Shown here: positions 1 through 8,858 of the stretch, in pieces | Layout of the letters: each line of letters starts with the position of its first letter | How positions within the stretch are numbered: the first letter of the stretch is position 1 | Assembly: GCA_010365115.1 (NCBI GenBank) | Contig: JAAFGX010000015.1 | Coordinates: 1-62,024 of the forward strand | Reading direction: 5' to 3' | Length of the DNA: 62,024 bases | Origin: Paludibacter sp. | GTDB taxonomy: Bacteria; Bacteroidota; Bacteroidia; Bacteroidales; Paludibacteraceae | Notes under the pieces: generated by a model | Database searches by the model: none | Told to the model about the DNA's origin: nothing | What the model saw: only the letters and a program-made list of their open reading frames with translations | Position numbers and translations under genes: made by a program

Positions 1-45
1 GTTAATTTCAATTATTTAAGCACTACAAATTTATATTCATGTTAA

Positions 46-273
46 ATCGAAATGCTTAATTTTAAAAGAATGAGACTTTATACAGTACACTCAACTATTA
101 AAAGCATGAAAACACAAGCAAGTGCGGACAGTCCTTATTTTTATTTCAACAGATCAGTAGGGAATGTTGCTGAAAATATTGGCAATGACAATCACAAAAT
201 ATGGTATCCCATTCCAAAGCGTGAAATAGCTGTGAATGAAAATTTGGTTCCCAATCCTGGCTACGGAAATTAA
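46..273 (+). pseudogene. SusD-like C-terminal remnant
   Basis: The frame is open from 46 after an in-frame stop at 43-45. It ends in a WYPIPKREIAVNENLVPNPGYGN-type tail, which is the characteristic end of SusD/RagB glycan-binding lipoproteins (a WxPIPxxEIxxNPxLxQNPGY-like ending). About 70 residues remain of a usual 500-650, and there is no signal peptide or lipobox, so this is the tail of a SusD gene whose upstream part is lost or frameshifted. It sits 23 bp before a beta-helix enzyme gene, so the original locus was probably a SusCD-plus-enzyme operon. The first codons after the stop do not look SusD-like, and the break point may lie between 46 and about 110. Alternatively the window start cuts a gene with a frameshift near base 45. 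Confidence 0.65.
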
Positions 274-296
274 TTATTTAAAGTAAATTTAATTCA

Positions 297-2207
297 ATGA
301 CATTTAAAAATTTATATATACTAATACTGCTTTGTTGCGGAACATTTTCCGTGGCTCAGTACCCTGCACTCAAACCTTTGTTGGATGCACAACGCAACAA
401 TGCGGTGATAGACATCCCCAAAGGAAAGTATTTGATGGACACACAAAATGGTGGTGGCTATAATTTTAGCAATCTTACTAATGTGAGCATCAATCTAAAT
501 GGGTCGGAAATAATTTGCAACAAAGCAAGCAATGTTTTTACATTTACCAATTGTACAAATGTTACTGTCAAGGGCTTTTCTGTTGATTATGACCCACTTC
601 TTTTTACACAAGGAATTATTACCGCTGTCGATGCTTCGAGAAGATGGTTCGAGTTTGTTGTTGATGAGGGTTATCCTATAACCAATATAATAGCATCGAG
701 AACTCAATTTTTTGATGCCACAACACGTGAGCTCAAAAGAAATTCATTCACAACCTACGATGGTAGTTTTACGCTATCGGCTGTTACTGGAGCGCCCCGA
801 AAGTTTAGAGCAACAAAACCCTATGTTTGGAATGCCAATGAAACGGTGGGCGACTACGTGGTAATGAGTTGTAGCGGATCTGGGCATGCATTTTATATGT
901 ACAAATGCAACGATATGGTTATCGAGGATGTCACTTTTTACGGAGCAGCTAGTTTCACTTTTTTCGAAAACGAAACCAATAATTCTCACTATCTCAATTG
1001 TAAAGTTACAAAAAAAATAAATGAATTAGAAAGACCTTCTCCTCGGTTAAGGTCGTCGAATATGGATGGTATTCACAGCAAAAATGCACGCAAAGGACCC
1101 ACAATTGAAAATTGCGAAGTGAAATATGGTGGCGATGACTGCATTGCTATAAATGGTGCAATGTATCCAATTATTGCTGTGGATCGTGCCAATAGAACAG
1201 TTACGCTGTTAAGCACTTCTACCTCATCGTATTTGCAAATTGCCGATACCATGCAATTTGTGTCTTTCAGCGGAAAAAAGGTGGGTATTTCCATCATGGA
1301 AGCTGGCAGGGCGGTAACGGCTACAACTGCTGAAATAGCTGCATTTCTGGCCAAATATCCTGATTTGAAAAGAAAGGAGAATTACAACAATGGTATTCAA
1401 ATAAGAGTGGACGAAGTTCCCGCTGGTTTGGCGGTGGGCGACGTCATTTATTCTCGCGATAAAATAGGTTCGGGTTTTGTAATTAAAAACAATGATGTTG
1501 GCCACATTCGCTCGCGTGCCATACTTATCAAAGCCTCCGATGGTATAATAACAGGAAACACTATTTCCAATTGCGAAATGGGCGGTATTGTCATTTCTCC
1601 TGAATACGATTGGATGGAAGCTGGATTTTCGTCGAATTTGGAAATTAGCCACAATACCATTAGCAATTGCATGTTTGGTCGCTCATCAACTGGCGGAAAA
1701 GCAGGAGCACTTAGCGTGATGTGCGTAGGTGGCAGCAAATCGATAGCTCCTGTTGGTGCTTACAATAATATTTCTATTCACAACAATACAATTGCCGATT
1801 GTCCACGTCCATCGGTTGTAGTTACGTCGGTTGATGGACTAAGTTATTTTTCTAACACCATTACTCCTGACTTATCAACTGTTAGAACGCATGGGCAAAA
1901 CTTTGGCGTTCCCAACAATGTGGATTATTGGACTCGTAACGTGACGATGCATCCAAATACTGGCATTGATAACGCTGATGTCGATAAGTTGAATATTTAT
2001 ATTTCAAATAATCAACTGCATGGCATTGAAAGATTTATGGGAAGCAAACTCAAAATATTTAGCATCGATGGCATATTGTTGAAAAGTTTGGTAGTCGACA
2101 ATACAAATCCGAATATTGATTTAAAACAAAACCGCGACTCAATATGCATTGTAACTGTTGAGGTTCAGGGCATTGTGCAAGCACAGAAACTAATTGTCAG
2201 AAACTAA
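297..2207 (+). CDS. Secreted right-handed beta-helix protein with T9SS sorting domain
   Basis: A 636-residue protein with an N-terminal signal peptide (about residues 1-20, ending near SVAQ) and a long parallel beta-helix rich in N-x-(I/V) turns. The helix carries a GGDDCIAING stretch near residue 280, the kind of acidic pair that forms the active site in GH28, GH87 and GH110 beta-helix enzymes. The last ~75 residues (SNNQLHGIERFMGSKLKIFSIDG onward, ending QKLIVRN) have the layout of a type A T9SS C-terminal domain, so the protein should cross the outer membrane through T9SS. It is likely a polysaccharide-active hydrolase or lyase. Its motif FTNCTNVTVKGFSVDYDP resembles the corresponding stretch of the GH110-like neighbour at 2483, but I cannot assign a family. 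It follows a SusD remnant by 23 bp, consistent with former operon membership. Confidence 0.75.
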   Translation: MTFKNLYILILLCCGTFSVAQYPALKPLLDAQRNNAVIDIPKGKYLMDTQNGGGYNFSNLTNVSINLNGSEIICNKASNVFTFTNCTNVTVKGFSVDYDPLLFTQGIITAVDASRRWFEFVVDEGYPITNIIASRTQFFDATTRELKRNSFTTYDGSFTLSAVTGAPRKFRATKPYVWNANETVGDYVVMSCSGSGHAFYMYKCNDMVIEDVTFYGAASFTFFENETNNSHYLNCKVTKKINELERPSPRLRSSNMDGIHSKNARKGPTIENCEVKYGGDDCIAINGAMYPIIAVDRANRTVTLLSTSTSSYLQIADTMQFVSFSGKKVGISIMEAGRAVTATTAEIAAFLAKYPDLKRKENYNNGIQIRVDEVPAGLAVGDVIYSRDKIGSGFVIKNNDVGHIRSRAILIKASDGIITGNTISNCEMGGIVISPEYDWMEAGFSSNLEISHNTISNCMFGRSSTGGKAGALSVMCVGGSKSIAPVGAYNNISIHNNTIADCPRPSVVVTSVDGLSYFSNTITPDLSTVRTHGQNFGVPNNVDYWTRNVTMHPNTGIDNADVDKLNIYISNNQLHGIERFMGSKLKIFSIDGILLKSLVVDNTNPNIDLKQNRDSICIVTVEVQGIVQAQKLIVRN

Positions 2208-2236
2208 TATAAATCTTTTTTTAAAACTACAATATC

Positions 2237-2380
2237 ATGAAAAAACTATTACTTCTCACTATCGTATTTGCAGCACTTCAAGTGCAAGCAACAAAATTGT
2301 ATGTAAACCCCAATCATCCCAATGCGAATGATACCAATTGGGGCGATTCGCCCGAAGCTCCATGGATGACAAAGCAATAG
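2237..2380 (+). pseudogene. 5' stub of a secreted beta-helix gene
   Basis: An ATG at 2237 opens a 47-codon frame encoding a clean signal peptide (MKKLLLLTIVFAALQVQA). It is followed by KLYVNPNHPNANDTNWGDSPEAPW, which matches the start of mature secreted beta-helix lyases and DUF1565-type proteins (yVxPxGxDxNxGxSxxxPW). The frame stops at 2380, exactly where the repeat helix should begin. The following 100 bp has no continuation in any frame that I recognise. I read this as a truncated remnant rather than a functional peptide. Confidence 0.6.
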
Positions 2381-2482
2381 GAAATAAGTGTTTGACAATT
2401 ATCTACATCAATCTCTCGTATTATTCTAAAGAATTTTTTAAAATATAAAATCAAATATCCAACAATTTAGAAACTTACAAAT

Positions 2483-4309
2483 ATGTATTCAAATAAAATT
2501 ATATGTTTGCTTCTGGCACTTTTTCTGTTTGCGCCAACTTTTGCAACCAGCAAAGTAATTGAGCTTTCGGCTTCTGAAATCAACAAAAATACGGATGATA
2601 TGACACCGTACATTTACAATTTACTTTCAAAAGCTGAAAATAAAAAAGGTAACTTTAAATTAGTGTTTCCGAAAGGGACTTATCACTTTTGGCCCACCGA
2701 GGCTTTTGGGAAATACCATGCCATCACCAACCACGACAATGGTTTTCGTTACTTTGCGTTTCCAATAATTGGAATGAAAAATGTGGAAATAGAAGGCAAT
2801 GGATCAGAATTTATTTTTCACGGTCAAATCATTCCTTTTCTTGTTGAAAATACTACAAATTTTAAAATATCGAACGTAAATATCGATTGGGAAGTGCCCT
2901 TTTATCTCGAAGGAAGCGTTGTAGCTGCGAATGATGCGAATACTTCGGTGGATTTACGCATTACGCCAGGATTCGACAATTACAAAATACAAAACAACAG
3001 ATTGATTATCACTGGCGAAGGCTGGGAAGAGAATTTTTTGGGTGAAAATATCTGTTTCAATCCCCAAACTAAAGCCGTACAATACCGCACCGATGATTGG
3101 CACTACATTGCCAAACCTTGGAGCATGGATGTGAAAGCGACACAGTTAAGCCCAGATGTGGTGCGTTTGGAAACAAGATTTGTTCAAAAAGCTCCTCCCA
3201 TTGGCACTATCATGACTTTTAAAGGCACTTTTGATAACAACCGCCATAGTCCCGCGTTTCATTTTAGCGATTCGAAAAATATGGCAATGAAAAATGTCAA
3301 TATTTATCATGCTGGTGGAATGGGTGTTATAGCTGAAAAAACCGAAAATATCCATCTCGATAAAGTCAATGTTTCTCGTCGACCAGGCTCAAACCGCATT
3401 TTATCGGTTACTGCCGATGCCACGCATTTTTGTAATTGCAAAGGGAAAGTAGTTATTGAAAACTGCTTATTCGAAAACATGCTTGACGATGCTTGTAATA
3501 TGCACGGAACGTATACCAAAGTAGAAAAAATTGTTGATGATCGCACCGTAATTGCACGTTTGAGCCATCCGCAGCAGTTTGGTTTTAAGTTTGCCTCAGG
3601 CGATGACACACTTCAGATTGTTCGTGGCAAGGATTTGCTTCCGAAATCGAAAATGCAACTTATAAAGGTGGAAATTATCAACCACCAATTTGCAAAATAC
3701 ACGTTTAAAAAGCCCTTAAATGGAAAAATTGAAGTTGGCGACGGACTCGAAAATATTGAGTGGTATCCTGTTTTTGAGTTTAAAAATAACATTGTACAAA
3801 ATAATCGCGCCAGAAGTATCCTGATTAGTTCGCCCAAAAAAGTGCTTATTGAAGGAAATACTTTATCTTCGCAAATGACAGGCATTTTGTTCGAAGGCGA
3901 TATGGAGCATTGGTTTGAAAGTGGAGCGGTAAACGATGTGACAATACGCAACAACACATTTTTGGATGGTGCGTATGGTGGCGGATCGCCGCATGTAACC
4001 ATTTGGGTGAATCCGCATCAAAATGAAGTGAATCCCGACATAGCCTACGAACGGAATATAATTATTGAAAATAACCTTTTCAAAACATTTGGAGATGGTT
4101 TGTTGAGAGCGCAATCAGTTGATAACTTGCAATTTATCAATAATACAATTGAAGAATCAACTACTTATCTTAAATGGATGGAAGAGCCTGTAATTAATAT
4201 AAAGCTATCCAATAATATTATTATCAAAGGAAATATAAACAAGCGTTCGAAACCTTTTGAAGTAAAATTAGACGATTCGACGCGCCGAACGTCGAAAGTA
4301 ACCGAATAA
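2483..4309 (+). CDS. GH110-like alpha-galactosidase
   Basis: A 608-residue secreted protein with a signal peptide at residues 1-22. The body is a parallel beta-helix with features I associate with GH110 (bacterial alpha-1,3-galactosidases, inverting): KLVFPKGTYHFWP near residue 60, NFKISNVNIDWEVPF near 130, NIYHAGGMGVIAEKTENIHLDKV near 275, and an acidic NMLDDACNMHGTY segment near 335 that probably holds catalytic aspartates. The family trims terminal alpha-linked galactose from blood-group-like or other galactosylated glycans. The C-terminus has no T9SS domain, so a periplasmic location is likely. It lies 11 bp upstream of the DUF4886 gene, and a second truncated copy of the same family starts at 5298, so this was a duplicated enzyme set. 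The GH110 call rests on remembered motifs and needs a profile search. Confidence 0.72.
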   Translation: MYSNKIICLLLALFLFAPTFATSKVIELSASEINKNTDDMTPYIYNLLSKAENKKGNFKLVFPKGTYHFWPTEAFGKYHAITNHDNGFRYFAFPIIGMKNVEIEGNGSEFIFHGQIIPFLVENTTNFKISNVNIDWEVPFYLEGSVVAANDANTSVDLRITPGFDNYKIQNNRLIITGEGWEENFLGENICFNPQTKAVQYRTDDWHYIAKPWSMDVKATQLSPDVVRLETRFVQKAPPIGTIMTFKGTFDNNRHSPAFHFSDSKNMAMKNVNIYHAGGMGVIAEKTENIHLDKVNVSRRPGSNRILSVTADATHFCNCKGKVVIENCLFENMLDDACNMHGTYTKVEKIVDDRTVIARLSHPQQFGFKFASGDDTLQIVRGKDLLPKSKMQLIKVEIINHQFAKYTFKKPLNGKIEVGDGLENIEWYPVFEFKNNIVQNNRARSILISSPKKVLIEGNTLSSQMTGILFEGDMEHWFESGAVNDVTIRNNTFLDGAYGGGSPHVTIWVNPHQNEVNPDIAYERNIIIENNLFKTFGDGLLRAQSVDNLQFINNTIEESTTYLKWMEEPVINIKLSNNIIIKGNINKRSKPFEVKLDDSTRRTSKVTE

Positions 4310-4320
4310 AAATATTTACA

Positions 4321-5169
4321 ATGAAAGTTTTAAAAAGGTCATTCTTGTTGCTGATTGTGTTTGTTTTCTTGTCGCAAAACAACAGTTTTGCTGCAAAAAC
4401 AATCAAAGTGCTGGCTATCGGTAATAGTTTTTCGGTGGATGCTGCCGAAGCTTTTTTAGACGATATTGCCAAGGATGCCAAGGTGAAAATGATCATTGGT
4501 AATTGCAACTTGGGTGGCTGTTCGCTTCAGCGGCATTGGGGAATTGCGAAAGGCGATTCTGCCCTTTATGCATTTCGAAAAATTACCAACGGTGATTCTA
4601 CTTTGGCCTACATTCAAACTTTAAAACAATGTTTTCAAGCCGAAGATTGGGATTATATTACGCTGCAACAGGTTAGTCATTTTGCCGGAATAGAAGCAAC
4701 TTATTTTCCATATATCACTGATTTAATGCATTATGTTCGTGAGAATAGTAAAAACAAGAAAGTAAAATTTGCTTTGCATCAAACTTGGGCGTATGCTGCC
4801 AATTCCAGTCATTTTGGATTTAAAAATTACGACAAAAATCAATTGAAAATGTATTCAGCAGTAACCAACACAGTTAAAAAAGTAGCTGATAAATTGAACA
4901 TAAAATTGATTATTCCTTCAGGCACAGCTATTCAAAACGGACGAACGACCGACATCGGTGACCATTTTTGCAGAGATGGTTTTCATTTGAGTTTGGCGCT
5001 TGGGCGTTATACTGCCGCTTGTGTTTGGTACGAAACGTTGACTGGAAAATCCATTTTAAATACTACTTTTAAACCCGAAAATGTATCGGAGAATGATGCG
5101 AAAATAGCACGACGTGCAGCTCATTGGGCGATGAAAAATCCTTTTGAAATAACCAATATCAATTTATAA
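4321..5169 (+). CDS. DUF4886 family SGNH-like hydrolase
   Basis: A 282-residue protein with a signal peptide at residues 1-24 (ending NNSFAA), then KVLAIGNSFSVDAAE, the GNS(F/Y)S block of DUF4886 proteins. These resemble SGNH esterases, with the serine in GNSFS as the likely nucleophile. WDYITLQQVSHFAG (near residue 120) and a C-terminal DHFCRDGFHLS block (a D-x-x-H-like dyad) complete the expected catalytic layout. DUF4886 genes commonly sit in polysaccharide-utilisation loci, and a role removing acyl groups from glycans is plausible but not shown. It starts 11 bp after the GH110-like gene and is surely co-transcribed with it. Confidence 0.75.
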   Translation: MKVLKRSFLLLIVFVFLSQNNSFAAKTIKVLAIGNSFSVDAAEAFLDDIAKDAKVKMIIGNCNLGGCSLQRHWGIAKGDSALYAFRKITNGDSTLAYIQTLKQCFQAEDWDYITLQQVSHFAGIEATYFPYITDLMHYVRENSKNKKVKFALHQTWAYAANSSHFGFKNYDKNQLKMYSAVTNTVKKVADKLNIKLIIPSGTAIQNGRTTDIGDHFCRDGFHLSLALGRYTAACVWYETLTGKSILNTTFKPENVSENDAKIARRAAHWAMKNPFEITNINL

Positions 5170-5297
5170 ATATATAATTGTCTGCTCAACACAAACAATT
5201 CATTCTTTGTAATAATTCTCCTGTTTTTTATTGTTGTTGCATACAACACATCAAGTGCAACTCGTTAATTGTGAAGATGTAAAATACTAATAATACA

Positions 5298-5855
5298 ATG
5301 AATAATATTTTCAGATGGATAGCGATAATAGTTTTTCTGTCTTTATCGACAGTTATTTTGTTGGCAAAACAAAAAACTATTTATCTATCCGATTATAATA
5401 TTGATGAAAATAAGGATGTTACTGCTATTGTGAATGGGATTATTGAGAATCACAAACTAGGTGCTTTCAAATTGGTTTTTCCCAAAGGCACTTATCATTT
5501 TAGCAGTAAACAGGCAACAGGCAAAGAATTGTATATAACCAATCACGACAATGGTTTTAAAAAAATTGCTTTCAACTTGAGCGGATTGAAGAATGTAGCA
5601 ATTGATGGCCAAGGTTCTAATTTTGTTTTTCATGGAGAGATAATGCCTTTTCTAATTGAAAATTGTGAGAATGTAACACTAAAAAATTTTACAATCGATT
5701 GGGAAATTCCTTTTTTCATTCAGGGCGAAGTGATAAGCACAAATCCGTTGGAAGGCTTGACAGAATTATCGCTGTTCAAACAAGGTTTTTCATATGCCTT
5801 GCAAAATGCATCTCTTAACCCAACTTGCGGATTTCAAAACTCAATTCATTCATAA
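5298..5855 (+). pseudogene. GH110-like alpha-galactosidase, truncated by IS element
   Basis: The frame encodes a signal peptide and about 172 residues that parallel the start of the GH110-like protein at 2483: KLVFPKGTYHFSS, ITNHDNGF, IEGQGSNF-like and FTIDWEIPFFIQGEV blocks occur in the same order and spacing. The homologous part ends near 5814, at the border of the IS element, and the last ~13 codons are element sequence running to a stop at 5855. About 70% of the expected enzyme is missing, including the acidic region equivalent to NMLDDACN, so it cannot be active. No continuation appears on the other side of the element. Confidence 0.8.
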
Positions 5856-7968
5856 CCAACACATTGGTTTTATATTTCAATTTTCAGGGGAACACAATAA
5901 GTTTATTTTCAAAAGCTTTATCTTTATAATTTAGTGCTTTGTAAATTGCTTTAGCATCGCTTGAGGCTTGGCTACAGGTTTTGATTGTTATTTTTTTGTT
6001 TTCAGAATCTATCATCGAGGTTATAACGCTTTTTTGAGTGTTCATTTTCATGACAATAGTTTGCCAGGAATCGTTTATTTTTTTGCTTTTTAATTGATAT
6101 CGAACCGTTGCTACAACTTGATAAGCTAGCACTCCCAGAAAAATATGACCCTCTGTGTTTTGGTCCGTTTGGTGATGTACGGGGCGAATGGCTAAATCTG
6201 TTTTGAGTGTTCTAAAAGTGGCCTCTATTTCTGTTAATGTATTGTAAATCTCCCAAATAGCCATTTCATTAAGATTCTCTCTAGAGGTTCTTATGAAGTA
6301 AACGCCATCGGTAGCCTTTGTTTCAACTGGTTTTTTCTTATAAACAATAGCGCTTACGATTCCCTTTTTTTCAGTAACTTCGATGTCGTAAAGTTTACTG
6401 GCATAAGTATATTTTTGTTTTATCCTTCCAATTCTTTCGGCTACTTTTTCGAGCTTTTTTGTGCCTTTTGGCTTGGTTAATCCTTCAACTAAATTGAGAA
6501 GTTCAGCTTCAAATTTGCTCGAAAATTTACTTTCCATCGAAGCTTCTTTTATTGCTTTTTTGTCGCTTTTAATGTAAAGAAACGTATCATTGTCGTTTTT
6601 TCTATCTGCTACTTTTTTTGACTTTTCCTTTGTTACAAATTTCACATTAATTTCATTTCCTCTATTGTCTTGCAAGGCTACGCTTGGCTGGCTTGGGTTA
6701 ACAACGTTGTAATTTTTTAGTTTTGAACGCGTTACGCTTAGGTAGTCAAATCCGTTTTCTTTGAGCATGGTCATATTTTCATTGGTAGAAAAAGAAGCAT
6801 CCAATACAATTAGAGGCTTTCTATTGAGCGTTGATGTGGCTTCACTCAAGGCGTTGACGGTTTCCAAGAGCGTACCAGGTTCCGAAATATTTCCTTGGTA
6901 TATTTTGCTGTATTTCACAAATCCTTCGGCGTTGGTAATCAAAGCCAAAGAAGCCAATTTGGCATCGCTTCTTTTTTCTTTACTTCGCCCAAATTGTGCC
7001 AATTCACTGCCTTCTTTACGTCCTTCAAAGTAAGTATTGGTGAGGTCATAAAGCACTATTTTGTCCTGAATATCGAATAAAGTATTGGTTTTATGAGACA
7101 AATAAGGCTCTATTTCGGATTTTATTTGGTATAATTTTTTGCTCACCTCATACAAATGATGGCGTGTTAGTTTTTGATTTTCAACTCCCAAAAGCGAGGC
7201 TACATCGCTATTATTTTGTATACAATAAGCTGTTTTATGTTCCGAACAAGGATAAACGGATTTGCTAATCAAATGAATAATAGCATATTGAATCCATTTT
7301 TGCTCCCAACCTTGTTGCTCTAAAAATGAAGTAATTCCCAACTGCTCAATGGCTTGATAGCAAAGCCATTCGGCACCTATTTCTCGTACTTCTTCTGTTA
7401 CAATACTGTTTAAATCGATGGTGTGATTATTTTTCAAGCAGCTGTCAGAAAAATCAGTTGTTCCTGCTTTTGAATACGATACACCATCCTGAGAAATGAT
7501 CTTTTTTGTAAGTATTTTCTTGTAAAAAAATTGCGCCAATGCTTCTATTTCTGGGTCAATGTCCTGTGAAAACAAAGAAGAATTGCCTATCAAAAGCATC
7601 TCAATTCGGTCTGCTAAATCTTTTTTCTTCAGTTTTGTGTCCAAATAAGGTTGCAAGCCCAATGAAACAATAGTGTTGTGTCGGGTTTTATTGCCAAGTC
7701 GATAACTCTCGCATAGGCGAAGGTATTCATATACTTTTTGGCTTTTTGAATCTGTTTTAACAATGGTTTTTATAAACATTTTGCAAAGATAATACATTTA
7801 AAATTATCATGCTTAATTATTCGGGGACTACAAATGTTTTTCCATAACAACACAGAATACTATTGTGCTGTATATCAACTTATAAGCTTAATATAAGTTG
7901 AAAATAATTGGTTTTTGTGCAAAAAACTGACTTTGAGAGGTTATTGTGGGTAAAAACTGCAAGTTGGG
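5819..7968 (-). mobile_element. IS1634-like insertion sequence
   Basis: A 2150-bp element bounded by terminal inverted repeats. The left end reads CCCAACTTGC (5819-5828), and the right end, read on the other strand, begins with the same ten bases (7959-7968), with partial similarity continuing inward (GGATTT against AGTTTT). TTAA occurs immediately outside both ends (5815-5818 and 7969-7972). It may be a 4-bp target duplication, or simply an extension of the inverted repeat, since TTAA is its own complement. The single gene is a reverse-strand transposase. The flanks belong to two unrelated genes. Confidence 0.85.
5884..7779 (-). CDS. IS1634-like DDE transposase
   Basis: A roughly 631-residue transposase of the IS4/IS1634 group. 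The N-terminal block (QKVYEYLRLCESYRLGNKTRH) is the usual opening of this family. The catalytic triad is visible as IVLYDLTNTYFEGR (first Asp), IVLDASFSTNENM (second Asp) and the Y-(2)-T-x-IEATFRTLKTDL block (Glu, the Y-R-K-type signature), followed by IRPVHHQTDQNTEGHIFLG typical of IS1634. I chose the ATG giving MFIKTIVKT; another ATG 18 bp upstream is possible. The frame is intact and the length normal, so the element may be active. It lies entirely between the terminal repeats. Confidence 0.88.
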   Translation of the reverse strand: MFIKTIVKTDSKSQKVYEYLRLCESYRLGNKTRHNTIVSLGLQPYLDTKLKKKDLADRIEMLLIGNSSLFSQDIDPEIEALAQFFYKKILTKKIISQDGVSYSKAGTTDFSDSCLKNNHTIDLNSIVTEEVREIGAEWLCYQAIEQLGITSFLEQQGWEQKWIQYAIIHLISKSVYPCSEHKTAYCIQNNSDVASLLGVENQKLTRHHLYEVSKKLYQIKSEIEPYLSHKTNTLFDIQDKIVLYDLTNTYFEGRKEGSELAQFGRSKEKRSDAKLASLALITNAEGFVKYSKIYQGNISEPGTLLETVNALSEATSTLNRKPLIVLDASFSTNENMTMLKENGFDYLSVTRSKLKNYNVVNPSQPSVALQDNRGNEINVKFVTKEKSKKVADRKNDNDTFLYIKSDKKAIKEASMESKFSSKFEAELLNLVEGLTKPKGTKKLEKVAERIGRIKQKYTYASKLYDIEVTEKKGIVSAIVYKKKPVETKATDGVYFIRTSRENLNEMAIWEIYNTLTEIEATFRTLKTDLAIRPVHHQTDQNTEGHIFLGVLAYQVVATVRYQLKSKKINDSWQTIVMKMNTQKSVITSMIDSENKKITIKTCSQASSDAKAIYKALNYKDKAFENKLIVFP

Positions 7969-7972
7969 TTAA

Positions 7973-8433
7973 GCGCAAAGGAAAACAATAAAAATGCCTA
8001 TGAATATGTATTGAAACACATCCAAAAACCGATTTCTTATTTTAAAAACAGTCAAGAATTATTGAATAAATTAGTCCAAATATTTCCAGATACAGAGAAA
8101 AAAAACATTTTGCCTGCGGAATTATCAAAATTTAGCAATTTTGTTTTGTTTGTGCATCCCGATATTGGTTTAGGTTTTTACCCTAACTTGGCTCAACACA
8201 TAACCGACCCTGAAAATATTTACTATGATCAAAAAGTAAATGAAACGGAGGGTTTGGGAGTGCTAACCAGTTACTACGCACTTCCGAAAGAGCTATTAGA
8301 ATATCTGATTAATAACAATTTGCTAAAAGGAATTTGTTTGAAATCGCTATTGGGAAAAGAATATGGCAAAAAACAATTGCAAGAGAATATACAGTTTGTA
8401 GTACGTTTTTTTCAGCCCAATCTATACAATTAA
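7973..8433 (+). pseudogene. 3' fragment of a DUF3843-like gene
   Basis: A frame that is open from inside the right end of the IS runs through AKENNKNAYEYVLKHIQKP to a stop at 8433, giving about 152 residues of host sequence. LFVHPDIGLGFYPNLAQHITDPENIYYD and the ending GKEYGKKQLQENIQFVVRFFQPN look like the C-terminal part of DUF3843 proteins, a Bacteroidota family of unknown function. A TTG at 8011 is the nearest possible start, but residues upstream of it continue the same protein-like sequence, so this is a 5'-truncated gene and not a small intact one. It has no relation to the GH110 fragment on the other side of the element. The family call is from memory and moderate. Confidence 0.55.
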
Positions 8434-8669
8434 CAGTTCATCTCTCGTAAGCAGAAGGTTAATCACTTATTAAGTGGTTTCTATAAATAGCATCGGGTCT
8501 CCGACCTGTTCGCTATAAACACAAGTGTTTTAAACAATATTGTTTTTGTGATTATTTGCTTGAGCCAACCAATTCTTTTTCTGAAAATATCTAAGAGATG
8601 ATGAAACCATAATTTATCCCATAGCTTTTTCACTTGAAAAAAAGTCTTTTATCTATTAAAATATTGTTA
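8434..8669. other. Intergenic stretch with small hairpins
   Basis: No convincing gene is present. There is a GGTC/GACC hairpin at 8496-8506 and two heptamers, GGTTAAT (8457-8463) and TATTAAG (8468-8474), spaced 11 bp apart. They resemble the five operators described below but lack a third copy and a correctly spaced TAnnTTTG, so I do not call a promoter here. Confidence 0.4.
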
Positions 8670-8677
8670 TAACTTTG
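8670..8677 (+). promoter_or_regulatory. -7 element of the SARP-type regulator gene
   Basis: TAACTTTG matches the Bacteroidota -7 consensus TAnnTTTG. It lies 181 bp before the regulator start codon at 8859. No 11-bp heptamer array precedes it, so the regulator itself does not appear to be autoregulated by the same code. A clear -33 TTTG is not visible. Confidence 0.5.
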
Positions 8678-8858
8678 TGCCGCAGCAAATAGATTTGTCA
8701 ATATTTAGATAAGAATAATTGCTGTTGTTCAGCAGTTTATAAAACATAACATGCTGTTGTTTTTTGTAAATCAATTATTTATAAAGCTCGCGAAAGTTCA
8801 ATAAATGATAATTTATTATCAATTATCATTATATTTGCCTGAAATATCCAAAATAAAA

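Noticed and set aside
8457-8474. Two heptamers (GGTTAAT, TATTAAG) 11 bp apart, a possible sixth operator
   Set aside because: There is no third copy and no TAnnTTTG at the right distance; the first heptamer is also off consensus. It could be a decayed site but does not meet the rule.
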